A DNA stretch of 64,000 bases from positions 25,377-89,376 of the forward strand of contig CAJUAH010000014.1 of the NCBI GenBank assembly GCA_910584375.1, in the 5' to 3' direction. Position 1 is the stretch's first letter; every line of letters starts with the position of its first letter. The stretch comes from an uncultured Acetatifactor sp. GTDB lineage: Bacteria > Bacillota > Clostridia > Lachnospirales > Lachnospiraceae. Shown here piece after piece: positions 1-8,112 of the stretch. The position numbers were made by a program, and so were the translations under genes. The notes beneath the pieces were generated by a model, which worked only from the letters and a program-made list of their open reading frames with translations, was not told the DNA's origin and ran no database searches.

Positions 1-965
1 AGAATACGGCGCTGGGCATGGAGGCGCTCAAGGCGCTGGACTATCATAGTGCCATAGAGTATTTTGACGCGGCCAGGTACGCCGGAGAGGGCGGCAAGGA
101 GCTGGCCAGGGCGGAAGGGATCGCCTATATGGGATTGACGCAGTATAGTGAGGCGTCGCTGTATTTTCTGGAGGCCCTTGGCTATTCCGACGGCTGGGTG
201 GAGGACGTGGATTATGATATCAACTTCTATCTGGCGGCGGCCTATACCAAGGAGGGGAGGCTCCCGGAGGCGGAGGAGATATACAATGCGATCCTGGATA
301 TGCAGCCAGGCAACGAGGACGCCCTGTTTTTACGGGGGAATGCCCGCATGGGGCAGGACAATTACGTGGGGGCCAAGGAGGATTTTGACAAAGTTATCGC
401 CATGGACGGCAAGAATTTTGACCGTTTGATTCAGATCTATGAAGTGCTGCACAGCCACGGTTATAAAGAGACGGGACAGACCTATCTGCGGGCGGCTATG
501 GATACAAACGAAGAGCAGATGAGCGCCTATGATAAGGGGAGGATGTATTATTATCTGGAAGAGTATCAGTCCGCGTATCTGGCGCTGGAGACTGCCAAGG
601 ACCAGGGAGGGGCTGAGGCGTCCCTGTATCTGGGCAAGTCCTATGAGGCTACCGGCGATTACAACTATGCCGCCAGCGTGTACAACAATTATCTGGCCAA
701 GGATACCTCCGACGCCCGAATCTACAATCAACTGGGTCTGTGCGAGATGGCCCGGGGGGACTATTACGCGGCGCTGTCCGCTTTTCAGGCAGGTATGCAG
801 ATCGAGGGCAACGACATGATGCAGTCGCTGCTTTTTAACGAGGCGGTGACTTACGAATATCTGCACGATTATCGGCAGGCGGCGGTACTCATGGAGAGCT
901 ACCTGAGGACTTATCCCGACGATCAGGTGGCGAAAAGGGAATATGACTTCCTGTCCACCCGCTGA
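1..965 (+). CDS. Tetratricopeptide-repeat protein, 5' end outside window
   Basis: The reading frame is open from the first bases of the window, before the ATG at 18, so the gene starts upstream and only its C-terminal ~320 residues are seen. The visible part is built almost entirely of TPR units (for example ALDYHSAIEYFDAARYAG, DYNYAASVYNNYLAKD and DYYAALSAFQAGMQIEG), helical hairpins that act as protein-protein scaffolds. No catalytic motif is seen. The missing N-terminus could hold a signal peptide or lipobox, so location in the cell cannot be judged. The TPR call is sure; the role is unknown. Confidence 0.8.
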   Translation, partial: NTALGMEALKALDYHSAIEYFDAARYAGEGGKELARAEGIAYMGLTQYSEASLYFLEALGYSDGWVEDVDYDINFYLAAAYTKEGRLPEAEEIYNAILDMQPGNEDALFLRGNARMGQDNYVGAKEDFDKVIAMDGKNFDRLIQIYEVLHSHGYKETGQTYLRAAMDTNEEQMSAYDKGRMYYYLEEYQSAYLALETAKDQGGAEASLYLGKSYEATGDYNYAASVYNNYLAKDTSDARIYNQLGLCEMARGDYYAALSAFQAGMQIEGNDMMQSLLFNEAVTYEYLHDYRQAAVLMESYLRTYPDDQVAKREYDFLSTR

Positions 966-1030
966 GGAACCGGGTTCAAACGGTTACTGACGGGGATTTA
1001 TACAAGATTTTCCATATACTCACAAACGAA

Positions 1031-1096
1031 ATACAATATATTGTGGCAGAACGATTGACTTATTTTCCAGACAATGGTAGAATAGAGATATTCTAC
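1031..1096 (+). promoter_or_regulatory. nrdD promoter with NrdR-box-like site and a second dyad
   Basis: A near-consensus promoter is visible: TTGACT at 1055-1060, 17-bp spacer, TAGAAT at 1078-1083. Just upstream, 1031-1046 reads ATACAATATATTGTGG, matching 14 of 16 positions of the NrdR box (ACAC-WATATW-GTGT type), the site of the nucleotide-sensing repressor of ribonucleotide reductase genes. A separate perfect dyad, GTAGAATA-gaga-TATTCTAC (1077-1096), overlaps the -10 element and probable start point. NrdR usually binds two boxes; only one good one is seen here. Confidence 0.65.
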
Positions 1097-1117
1097 GACG
1101 AATGGGGAGAAATGCAG

Positions 1118-3520
1118 ATGATTCAGGTAATGAAAAGGGATGGGAGCAAAGTAGATTTCACTCTGAGCAAGATCAACGACGTGATCATGAAAGCTTTTAC
1201 GGCTACGCAGAAGGAATACAACAACGATATCATTGACCTGCTGGCGTTGCGGGTGACTGCGGACTTTCAGCCCAAGCTGAAGGATGAGACCGTCTATGTG
1301 GAGGATATTCAGGACAGTGTGGAGAAAGTTCTGGGGCAGGCCGGCTATGAGGAAGTGGCCAAGGCATATATCCTGTACCGCAAGCAGCGGGAAAAGATGC
1401 GCACCATGAAGTCCACGATCCTGGACTACAAGGATGTGGTGAACAGTTATGTGAAGGTGGAGGACTGGCGCGTGAAGGAGAATTCCACCGTGACCTACTC
1501 CGTGGGCGGACTGATTCTGAGCAATTCCGGCGCGGTGACGGCCAATTACTGGCTGTCCGAGATCTATGACGAGGAGATCGCGGAGGCCCACCGCAACGCG
1601 GATATCCATATACACGATCTGTCCATGCTCACCGGTTACTGCGCTGGCTGGTCTCTGAAGCAGCTCATCAAGGAGGGGCTGGGCGGCATCACCGGCAAGA
1701 TTACCTCCGCCCCGGCCAGACATCTGTCGGTGCTGTGCAACCAGATGGTGAATTTCCTTGGCATCATGCAGAACGAGTGGGCGGGGGCCCAGGCATTTTC
1801 TTCCTTTGACACGTATCTGGCGCCCTTTGTCAAAGTGGATAAACTCTCCTATGGGGAAGTAAAGAAGTGTATCGAGGCGTTTATCTATGGGGTGAACACT
1901 CCCAGCCGCTGGGGCACCCAGGCGCCGTTCTCCAATATCACGCTGGACTGGACCGTGCCGGGCGATCTGGCGGAACTGCCGGCCATCGTGGGCGGTCAGG
2001 AGATGGATTTTAAATACAAGGACTGCAAGAAGGAGATGGACATGGTCAACAAGGCGTTTATCGAGACCATGATCGAGGGGGATTCCAACGGAAGAGGTTT
2101 CCAGTATCCGATTCCCACCTATTCCATCACCCGTGATTTTGACTGGTCCGACACGGAGAACAATCGGCTGCTGTTTGAGATGACAGCAAAATACGGCACC
2201 CCGTATTTTTCCAACTATATCAACTCCGACATGGAGCCCAGCGATGTGCGCAGCATGTGCTGCCGTCTGCGGCTGGATCTGCGGGAACTGCGCAAAAAGA
2301 CCGGCGGTTTCTTCGGCTCCGGAGAGAGCACCGGCAGCGTGGGCGTCGTGACCATCAATATGCCCAGGATCGCATACCTGGCGGCCAACAAGGATGATTT
2401 TTACAAGAGACTGAATCATATGATGGATATTGCCGCCCGGTCGCTGAAGATCAAGAGAGGCGTGATCACCAGACTGCTGGACGAGGGGCTGTACCCTTAT
2501 ACCAAGCGATATTTGGGCACTTTTGACAACCATTTTTCCACCATCGGCCTGATCGGCATGAACGAGGTGGGATTAAACGCCAACTGGCTGCGGGCGGATA
2601 TGTCGGATCGGCGCACGCAGGAGTTTACCAGGGAAGTGCTGAACCATATGAGAAACCGTCTGTCCGACTACCAGGAGCAGTACGGCGATCTGTACAATCT
2701 GGAGGCCACTCCGGCGGAGAGTACTACTTACCGTCTGGCCAAGCACGACAGAAAGAAGTGGCCTGCCATCAAGACGGCGGGCAAGCAGGGAGATACTCCG
2801 TATTATACCAATTCCTCCCATCTGCCTGTAGACTATACGGTGGACATCTTTGACGCGCTGGATATTCAGGACGAGCTCCAGACCCTGTACACTTCCGGCA
2901 CCGTGTTCCATGCGTTTCTGGGAGAAAAACTGCCGGACTGGAAGGCGGCGGCGTCTCTGGTGAGAAAGATTGCGGAGAATTACAGACTGCCCTATTATAC
3001 CATGTCTCCCACTTATTCCATCTGCAGACAGCACGGGTATCTGGCAGGGGAGCAGGCCACCTGTCCCCACTGCGGCAGCAAGACGGAAATCTACAGCCGT
3101 ATCACCGGTTATTACCGTCCGGTACAGAACTGGAACGACGGTAAGCTCCAGGAATACGCTAACCGGACCGAGTATGTGGTGGAGAATTCGGTGTTGAAAC
3201 GTCCCATGCGCAGTATGGTGACCCTGTCAAATCTGGCGGTCGATTCCGCCGACGAGGTAAAGGTGGAGGTGCAGGCCCCCCGGAATGTGAAGTATCTGTT
3301 TACCACCAAGACCTGTCCCAACTGTAAGCTGGCCAAGGAGTACCTGAAGGGGGAAAAGTACATGCCCATAGACGCGGAGGAGAACATGGAACTGGCAAGA
3401 CGCTACGGCGTCATGCAGGCTCCCACGCTGGTGGTGGTGGAGGGAGACGATTTCCACAAGTATGTGAACGCGTCCAATATCAGGAAGTATACGGAGCAGA
3501 AACTGGCGGTATCGGTGTAA
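1118..3520 (+). CDS. nrdD: Anaerobic ribonucleoside-triphosphate reductase with fused glutaredoxin-like domain
   Basis: Class III ribonucleotide reductase: reduces ribonucleoside triphosphates to deoxyribonucleotides with a glycyl radical, in the cytoplasm under anoxia. An ATP-cone occupies about residues 1-90, followed by the NrdD barrel. The zinc-type CPHCG is at residues 649-653 and the glycyl-radical loop RITGYYRPV follows, with Gly664 as the likely radical site. The last ~80 residues form a thioredoxin/glutaredoxin-like domain with CPNC at 733-736 and the cis-proline segment QAPTLVVV, which suggests redoxin rather than formate as reductant. ATG 1118 is chosen because GGGGAGA at 1104-1110 sits 7 nt before it; ATG 1112 is too close. 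No nrdG activase gene follows, which is unusual. Confidence 0.93.
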   Translation: MIQVMKRDGSKVDFTLSKINDVIMKAFTATQKEYNNDIIDLLALRVTADFQPKLKDETVYVEDIQDSVEKVLGQAGYEEVAKAYILYRKQREKMRTMKSTILDYKDVVNSYVKVEDWRVKENSTVTYSVGGLILSNSGAVTANYWLSEIYDEEIAEAHRNADIHIHDLSMLTGYCAGWSLKQLIKEGLGGITGKITSAPARHLSVLCNQMVNFLGIMQNEWAGAQAFSSFDTYLAPFVKVDKLSYGEVKKCIEAFIYGVNTPSRWGTQAPFSNITLDWTVPGDLAELPAIVGGQEMDFKYKDCKKEMDMVNKAFIETMIEGDSNGRGFQYPIPTYSITRDFDWSDTENNRLLFEMTAKYGTPYFSNYINSDMEPSDVRSMCCRLRLDLRELRKKTGGFFGSGESTGSVGVVTINMPRIAYLAANKDDFYKRLNHMMDIAARSLKIKRGVITRLLDEGLYPYTKRYLGTFDNHFSTIGLIGMNEVGLNANWLRADMSDRRTQEFTREVLNHMRNRLSDYQEQYGDLYNLEATPAESTTYRLAKHDRKKWPAIKTAGKQGDTPYYTNSSHLPVDYTVDIFDALDIQDELQTLYTSGTVFHAFLGEKLPDWKAAASLVRKIAENYRLPYYTMSPTYSICRQHGYLAGEQATCPHCGSKTEIYSRITGYYRPVQNWNDGKLQEYANRTEYVVENSVLKRPMRSMVTLSNLAVDSADEVKVEVQAPRNVKYLFTTKTCPNCKLAKEYLKGEKYMPIDAEENMELARRYGVMQAPTLVVVEGDDFHKYVNASNIRKYTEQKLAVSV

Positions 3521-3550
3521 CGCGGCAGCGGTGAATGAGCGTACAAAATA

Positions 3551-3584
3551 GAGCGTTGGACTTGCGAAAGTGCAGCGCTCTTGT
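3551..3584 (+). terminator. Weak hairpin terminator after nrdD
   Basis: GAGCGTTG (3551-3558) pairs with CAGCGCTC (3573-3580), one G-U pair, followed by a short TTGT. The T tract is poor, so termination efficiency is doubtful. Confidence 0.4.
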
Positions 3585-3626
3585 CATATCAGGAACAAAA
3601 TATACGCAAGAAAGGACAATAGAACA

Positions 3627-4556
3627 ATGATCAACAAATTAGTCGGCAGGATCAGGCAGACAGGCGCTCCCATTGTGGTGGGGCTGGACCCTATGATGAA
3701 ATTTATTCCGGAGCAGATTCAGGAGAGGGCTTTCGCGGAGTACGGAGAGACTTTGGAAGGGGCTGCGGAGGCGATCTGGCAGTACAACAAGGGGATCGTG
3801 GACGCCATATACGATCTGGTTCCCGCGGTGAAACCCCAGATTGCCATGTATGAGCAGTTCGGCATTCCCGGCATGATGGCTTTTAAAAAGACTGTGGACT
3901 ACTGCAAAGAGAAGGGGCTGGTGGTCATCGGTGACGTCAAGAGGGGGGACATCGGTTCCACCTCCGAGGCTTACGCGGTGGGACATCTGGGCAAAGTGCA
4001 GGTGGGGACGAAGATCTGCCGCAGCTTTGACGAGGATTTTGCTACAGTGAACCCCTATCTGGGTTCCGACGGCGTGAAACCGTTCATAAAAGTCTGCCAG
4101 GAGGAAAAGAAGGGGATCTTTGTGCTGGTGAAAACATCCAATCCCAGCAGCGGAGAACTGCAGGACCGCATAGCGGAGGGCAGGCCCCTCTATGAGATGG
4201 TGGGCGAACAGGTGGCGGCCTGGGGAGAGGAATGCATGGGCGATACCTACAGCTACATAGGCGCGGTGGTGGGCGCCACCTACCCGGAGCAGGGCAGAAT
4301 CCTGCGCAAGATCATGCCGAAAGCTTTTATTCTGGTGCCCGGTTACGGCGCACAGGGAGGAAAGGGAGCGGATCTGGTGCACTTCTTTAATGAGGACGGC
4401 CTGGGGGCCATCATCAACTCCTCCAGAGGTATCATCGCCGCCTATCAGCAGGACAAATACGCCGCATACGGAGCAGAAGGCTATGCGGATGCCGCACGGG
4501 CGGCAGTGCTGGATATGCGGGAGGATATCGCCCAGGCTTTGGAAAACAGAGGATAA
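3627..4556 (+). CDS. pyrF: Orotidine-5'-phosphate decarboxylase (type 2)
   Basis: Last step of de novo UMP synthesis: decarboxylates OMP to UMP in the cytoplasm. The catalytic signature is read as GDVKRGDIGST, with Asp103 and Lys105 in the K-x-x-D arrangement, and the N-terminal VGLDP strand is present. Length (309 aa) fits the longer PyrF family 2 rather than the ~230-aa E. coli type. Start ATG 3627 has AAAGGA 10 nt upstream; the 19 codons before it lack a ribosome site and homology-like sequence. It stands alone here; pyrE or pyrD, often adjacent, are not in view. Confidence 0.93.
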   Translation: MINKLVGRIRQTGAPIVVGLDPMMKFIPEQIQERAFAEYGETLEGAAEAIWQYNKGIVDAIYDLVPAVKPQIAMYEQFGIPGMMAFKKTVDYCKEKGLVVIGDVKRGDIGSTSEAYAVGHLGKVQVGTKICRSFDEDFATVNPYLGSDGVKPFIKVCQEEKKGIFVLVKTSNPSSGELQDRIAEGRPLYEMVGEQVAAWGEECMGDTYSYIGAVVGATYPEQGRILRKIMPKAFILVPGYGAQGGKGADLVHFFNEDGLGAIINSSRGIIAAYQQDKYAAYGAEGYADAARAAVLDMREDIAQALENRG

Positions 4557-4747
4557 CAGGGCAATTTTTATGCAAACAAACCGCCGGGAATTGTGCTATC
4601 CTGTATCTGGAAGAGGCAGTCTCGTGGAAACAGGACTGCCGAAGATGCGCAGGGAACTGATAAGATGTTCGCGGACACCGTGCCGGTCAGGAACGGGACG
4701 CTGCGCAACAGAGGTTTACAGGGACTTCAAGACAGGAGGAAGTATAT

Positions 4748-5161
4748 ATGGGAAAGACATCCGTAGCGGAAAAAGTGACAGCCTATGTCGAGGACCATCC
4801 CGAGCAGGAGCTGTCTCTGGAAGAGATTGCCAGGGAACTGCATTATTCCAAGTACTATATGGCCAGAGAGTTCAGAAAGAGTACCGGGATCACGCTGCAC
4901 AAGTATATTCAGGGCAGACGGCTGGAGGAGGCGGCCAGAAAGCTGGCCCAGACGGAGCAGCCCATCCTGGAGATCGCCTTTGACGCGGGCTATGGCTCGC
5001 AGCAGGCGTTCACGCAGGCTTTCCGCGTGGAATATCTGTGTACGCCCCAGGAATACAGGCGCAGGGGACAGTACATCTCCAAACGCGCCGCATCCGGACA
5101 GCGTAAAGCCGACGGTGGTATGCGTCTGTACTGCTCCGTGAGGGGAGGGATGGCGGCATGA
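4748..5161 (+). CDS. Short AraC-type regulator (DNA-binding domain only)
   Basis: A 137-residue protein consisting almost wholly of the two helix-turn-helices of AraC/XylS regulators: first HTH about residues 20-45 ([20 protein letters not shown]), second about 70-95 ([20 protein letters not shown]). There is no ligand-binding domain, as in SoxS/MarA-type regulators whose level rather than a ligand sets activity. RBS AGGAGG lies 9 nt upstream. Its stop overlaps the start of the following clpP gene (ATGA, 5158-5161), so the two are translationally coupled; a regulator-protease pair is unusual. Confidence 0.88.
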   Translation: MGKTSVAEKVTAYVEDHPEQELSLEEIARELHYSKYYMAREFRKSTGITLHKYIQGRRLEEAARKLAQTEQPILEIAFDAGYGSQQAFTQAFRVEYLCTPQEYRRRGQYISKRAASGQRKADGGMRLYCSVRGGMAA

Positions 5162-5745
5162 GCCTGATACCTTATGTGGTGGAACAGACCGGCAGGGGAG
5201 AGCGCAGTTACGATATCTATTCCCGCCTGCTGGCGGACCGGATCATATTTCTGGGGGAGGAAGTCAGCGACGTCTCCGCAGGTCTGGTGGTGGCGCAGAT
5301 GCTTTTTCTGGAGGCCCAGGACCCGGAGAAGGAGATAAAGCTGTATATCAACAGTCCCGGCGGCTCCATACCGTCGGGACTGGCAATCTATGACACCATG
5401 CAATATATCAAGTGCGACGTGTCCACGATCTGCCTGGGCATGGCGGCCAGCATGGGTTCCTTTTTGCTGGCAGGCGGCGCGAAGGGCAAGAGATATGCCC
5501 TGCCCAACGCGGAAATCATGATCCATCAGCCTGCCATCGGGGGCGGCGTCAAGGGGCAGGCCACGGATATTAAGATCGTATCGGACCATCTCCAGCAGAC
5601 CAGAAAGCGGGTGAACCGCATCCTGGCCGAACAGACCGGCAGAACGGAGGAGGAGATTGCCGCCGCCACCGAGAGGGACAATTATATGTCCGCCGAAGAG
5701 GCGCTGGATTTTGGGCTGATCGATCGGATCATCGCGAGAAGATGA
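5158..5745 (+). CDS. clpP: ATP-dependent Clp protease proteolytic subunit, first of two paralogues
   Basis: Serine peptidase subunit that forms the ClpP barrel and degrades proteins fed by a Clp ATPase. The full catalytic triad is readable: Ser98 in GMAASMGSF, His123 in IMIHQP and Asp174 in TERDNYMS. Length 195 aa is standard. It is a paralogue of the gene at 28731, differing for example in the handle region ([12 protein letters not shown] against [10 protein letters not shown]). It is not beside a Clp ATPase but is coupled to an AraC-type regulator. It could form mixed barrels with the other ClpP or serve a regulated niche; which is not shown by the sequence. Confidence 0.93.
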   Translation: MSLIPYVVEQTGRGERSYDIYSRLLADRIIFLGEEVSDVSAGLVVAQMLFLEAQDPEKEIKLYINSPGGSIPSGLAIYDTMQYIKCDVSTICLGMAASMGSFLLAGGAKGKRYALPNAEIMIHQPAIGGGVKGQATDIKIVSDHLQQTRKRVNRILAEQTGRTEEEIAAATERDNYMSAEEALDFGLIDRIIARR

Positions 5746-5757
5746 TCCGGTGGAGGA

Positions 5758-7137
5758 TCAACAGCGCAGGGAGAAACAGAAGGTGGCTCCTCCGCCCTCC
5801 GTATCGGACACGGTGAGCGTTCCCCCGTGGGAGGAGGCTATTTCCCCGGCAATGCACAGCCCCAGACCGAAGTGGGAGCGGTCCGTGTGGGACTGCTGGG
5901 CCCGGTAGAAACGCTCAAAGATATGGGGCTTGTGGATGTCCGGGATGCCTGGGCCATTGTCGGATACCAGGATCTGTACGGTGCGGGCCCTGTCCGTGGA
6001 GAGCCGGGCGCTGAGGGTCACAGTGCCCTCCTCGGGAGTATAATGCAATGCGTTCTGCACCAGGATGGTGAGGAGCTGCTGGAGCCGGTGCCGATCCCCC
6101 TGTATATGGGGCAGGGCATCCTGCGGAAGACGGAGTTGCAGGCGGATCTTATTTTGGTTCGCCAGCAGCTCCATTTGTTCGTATACGGTCAGCAGCAGTG
6201 TGTCCAGGTCCACGTCCTGACAGGGGGGCGCGTCTGTCTTATCAAGCTGGCTCAAAGTCAGCAGATCATCTATCAGGCGTCCCATCTGGGCGCATTCCTG
6301 ATCTATGGTCCGCTCGTAGGCGGGGGGCTTTGCGTGCAGACAGGCCCGTATTACCGCCAGGGGGGTGCGCAGTTCATGGGAGGCGTCCGCCACAAAACGG
6401 ATCTGCCTGTCATGGCTCTCCCGCAGAGGGCGCAGCATTTTCCCGGTAAAAAACCAGGCAAACAGCGTCAGCAGCAGGATACCGGTGAGATCGATCAGCA
6501 GAAAACGAAGCCGCTGCTCCCGGAGCTGCCGCGTCAGTCCGTCCTGGGGGGAAACGACCAGCAGCGTGACGCCTGGCGTTTCGGATGTGGCCAGGATCTG
6601 GACGCCGGAGCGCTGTCCGATGCTCAGACGAGTCAGATAGACCTGATATTCTCTGCCCGATTCCAGTTTCAGATGGGCCAGAATCAGATTCTGACCGGAT
6701 GACAGCAGGGTGTATCTGACGCCGGGAAGGGCGGTCGGGGCGGGCTTTGCCCTGCCGGGGGAAGGGGAGGCCAGGGAGAGCTCCCCGCTGCCGGAGGAGA
6801 GCAGGGAAAGCAGCAGCTCCTGCACTTCGGCGGACAGGGTATGGCCGGATATTTCATTGAAATGATAGGGAACCCCATGATCCCAGAGATAGATCTGGTA
6901 ATCGTTGTTCTGTTCCAGCGTATTCAGATAGCTGTGGGTGATCACGGTCTGCTGTTTCAGGCTATCGGTGAGATTGGCCATGCTCTGGCTGAAAGCCAGT
7001 TGTTGGTTGTCCTGGAGCGTGCGCTCGGCCAGATAGAGATAGAGGCAGGAGAACAGGCAGAGGATGGCGGCGGTAATCCCGGCGCACAAAAAAGTCAGAC
7101 GGCGGTGAGCCGTCCGGAACAGGATACGATCGTTCAT
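5758..7137 (-). CDS. Two-component sensor histidine kinase
   Basis: Membrane sensor kinase of 459 residues. TM1 is about residues 15-37 and TM2 about 211-230, enclosing a ~170-residue extracellular sensor region with no recognised fold. HisKA carries the phospho-acceptor His254 in ASHELRTPL. The HATPase domain shows the N box (LVQNALHY), G1 (SDNGPGIP) and G2 (FGLGLCIAG). Its start overlaps the stop of the response regulator gene by ATGA (7134-7137), so the two are co-translated. It faces, divergently, an ABC binding-protein operon that it probably controls. The 3' end lies only 12 bp from the convergent clpP, with no clear terminator. Confidence 0.93.
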   Translation of the reverse strand: MNDRILFRTAHRRLTFLCAGITAAILCLFSCLYLYLAERTLQDNQQLAFSQSMANLTDSLKQQTVITHSYLNTLEQNNDYQIYLWDHGVPYHFNEISGHTLSAEVQELLLSLLSSGSGELSLASPSPGRAKPAPTALPGVRYTLLSSGQNLILAHLKLESGREYQVYLTRLSIGQRSGVQILATSETPGVTLLVVSPQDGLTRQLREQRLRFLLIDLTGILLLTLFAWFFTGKMLRPLRESHDRQIRFVADASHELRTPLAVIRACLHAKPPAYERTIDQECAQMGRLIDDLLTLSQLDKTDAPPCQDVDLDTLLLTVYEQMELLANQNKIRLQLRLPQDALPHIQGDRHRLQQLLTILVQNALHYTPEEGTVTLSARLSTDRARTVQILVSDNGPGIPDIHKPHIFERFYRAQQSHTDRSHFGLGLCIAGEIASSHGGTLTVSDTEGGGATFCFSLRC

Positions 7138-7814
7138 ACACTGACCTCCAGCCGATATCCCACGCCCCGCACGGTCTGGATCCTGACCGAGGAGGACAGG
7201 GCAGTCAGACGTCTTCGCAGAAAGAAGATATAATTGTCCAGGTTGCCGTCCTCCACCTCGGTGTCCGGTCCCCAGACGCTGAGCAGCAGTTGACTACGTC
7301 CCAGCGTCTGCCGGGGATGGCGCAGCAGTGCCGCCAGCAGCCCGCACTCCCGGCGGGACAGGGTACACTCGCCCTCCGGCCCTGTGAGCTGGCAGGAGGA
7401 CTCCCGCAGTGTCAGATCTTCCCAGCACAGTTCGTCGCTGGCCACATGGAAGGCCGCTCCCCGGCGGGAGAGGCTGCGTATCCTGGCCATCAGCTCTTCC
7501 ATGGCGAAGGGCTTGACCAGGTAGTCGTCCGCCCCCAGATCCAGCCCCGTGATCCGATCCTCCAATGTGCCCATGGCCGTCAGCAGCAACACCGGCGTGG
7601 CGTCTCCGGCCTGGCGGCGCTGCCGCAGCAGCTCTGTTCCGCTCAGGCCGGGCAGCATCCGATCCAGCAGCACCAGATCCGCGGTACCGGTCTCCATATA
7701 GTACAGCCCTTCCTCGCCGTCATAAGCGGTATCCACTTCATAGCCCTCTTTTTGCAGCGCGCAGCAGAGGGCCTCGCTTAATTTCCTGTCGTCTTCGATC
7801 AGCAGAATGCGCAT
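7134..7814 (-). CDS. OmpR/PhoB-family response regulator
   Basis: DNA-binding response regulator of 226 residues. The receiver domain is complete: acidic pocket Glu7-Asp9 (IEDD), phospho-acceptor Asp51 in LLDRMLPG, Thr79 and Lys101 in LVKPF. A winged-helix domain follows with the typical GVGYRLE ending. Start ATG 7814 is preceded by AAAGGA at about 10 nt; the longer frame to 7841 has no site. It is the partner of the kinase that follows, and its likely binding sites are the 11-bp-spaced TTAGAG repeats at 7986-8024 in front of the divergent ABC operon. Confidence 0.94.
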   Translation of the reverse strand: MRILLIEDDRKLSEALCCALQKEGYEVDTAYDGEEGLYYMETGTADLVLLDRMLPGLSGTELLRQRRQAGDATPVLLLTAMGTLEDRITGLDLGADDYLVKPFAMEELMARIRSLSRRGAAFHVASDELCWEDLTLRESSCQLTGPEGECTLSRRECGLLAALLRHPRQTLGRSQLLLSVWGPDTEVEDGNLDNYIFFLRRRLTALSSSVRIQTVRGVGYRLEVSV

Positions 7815-7985
7815 TGATTGACAAATCCTTTCTAAATACAAAAACTAAATTTCCTAAAATATAGTAACATAGTTTTCTCTAAATATTCTTTAATATTTTG
7901 TAAACTCTCTTTTATATCCCTTTTTGTGGACCCGCATATAGATATGTGCCCAAACGGGTAACAGGCCCCAACAGGGGGCGCGGTT

Positions 7986-8040
7986 TTAGAGCAAAATTTG
8001 AGGAGACTTAGAGGCGGATTAGAGATTGCGCTGGTATACT
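7986..8040 (+). promoter_or_regulatory. Response-regulator-type direct repeats and promoter of the ABC operon
   Basis: TTAGAG occurs three times at 7986-7991, 8008-8013 and 8019-8024, with start-to-start spacings of 22 and 11 bp. This is the helical phasing at which OmpR/PhoB-family dimers bind direct repeats. The last repeat ends 10 bp before a -10 element, TATACT (8035-8040), and covers the place where a -35 box would be; no good -35 is present (AGGCGG). The arrangement fits a promoter needing an activator. That the adjacent regulator is the one that binds is inference. Confidence 0.6.
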
Positions 8041-8112
8041 GGGGCATATCAGGGCGACGGAAACGTGTCTGTGGGATGTAAAGCCGCCCGGGAAAGGAAT
8101 TGAGAGGAGAGT

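Noticed and set aside
998..2533. Long minus-strand ORF of 511 codons
   Set aside because: It is antisense to nrdD, which has clear domains and a ribosome site; the reverse frame is an open shadow of GC-rich coding sequence with no recognisable protein. The same holds for the long shadow ORFs at 9043-10869, 12070-13830 and 48595-49941.
4558..4747. Possible small gene or riboswitch between pyrF and the AraC regulator
   Set aside because: No start with a ribosome site and no stable conserved-looking hairpin could be read.
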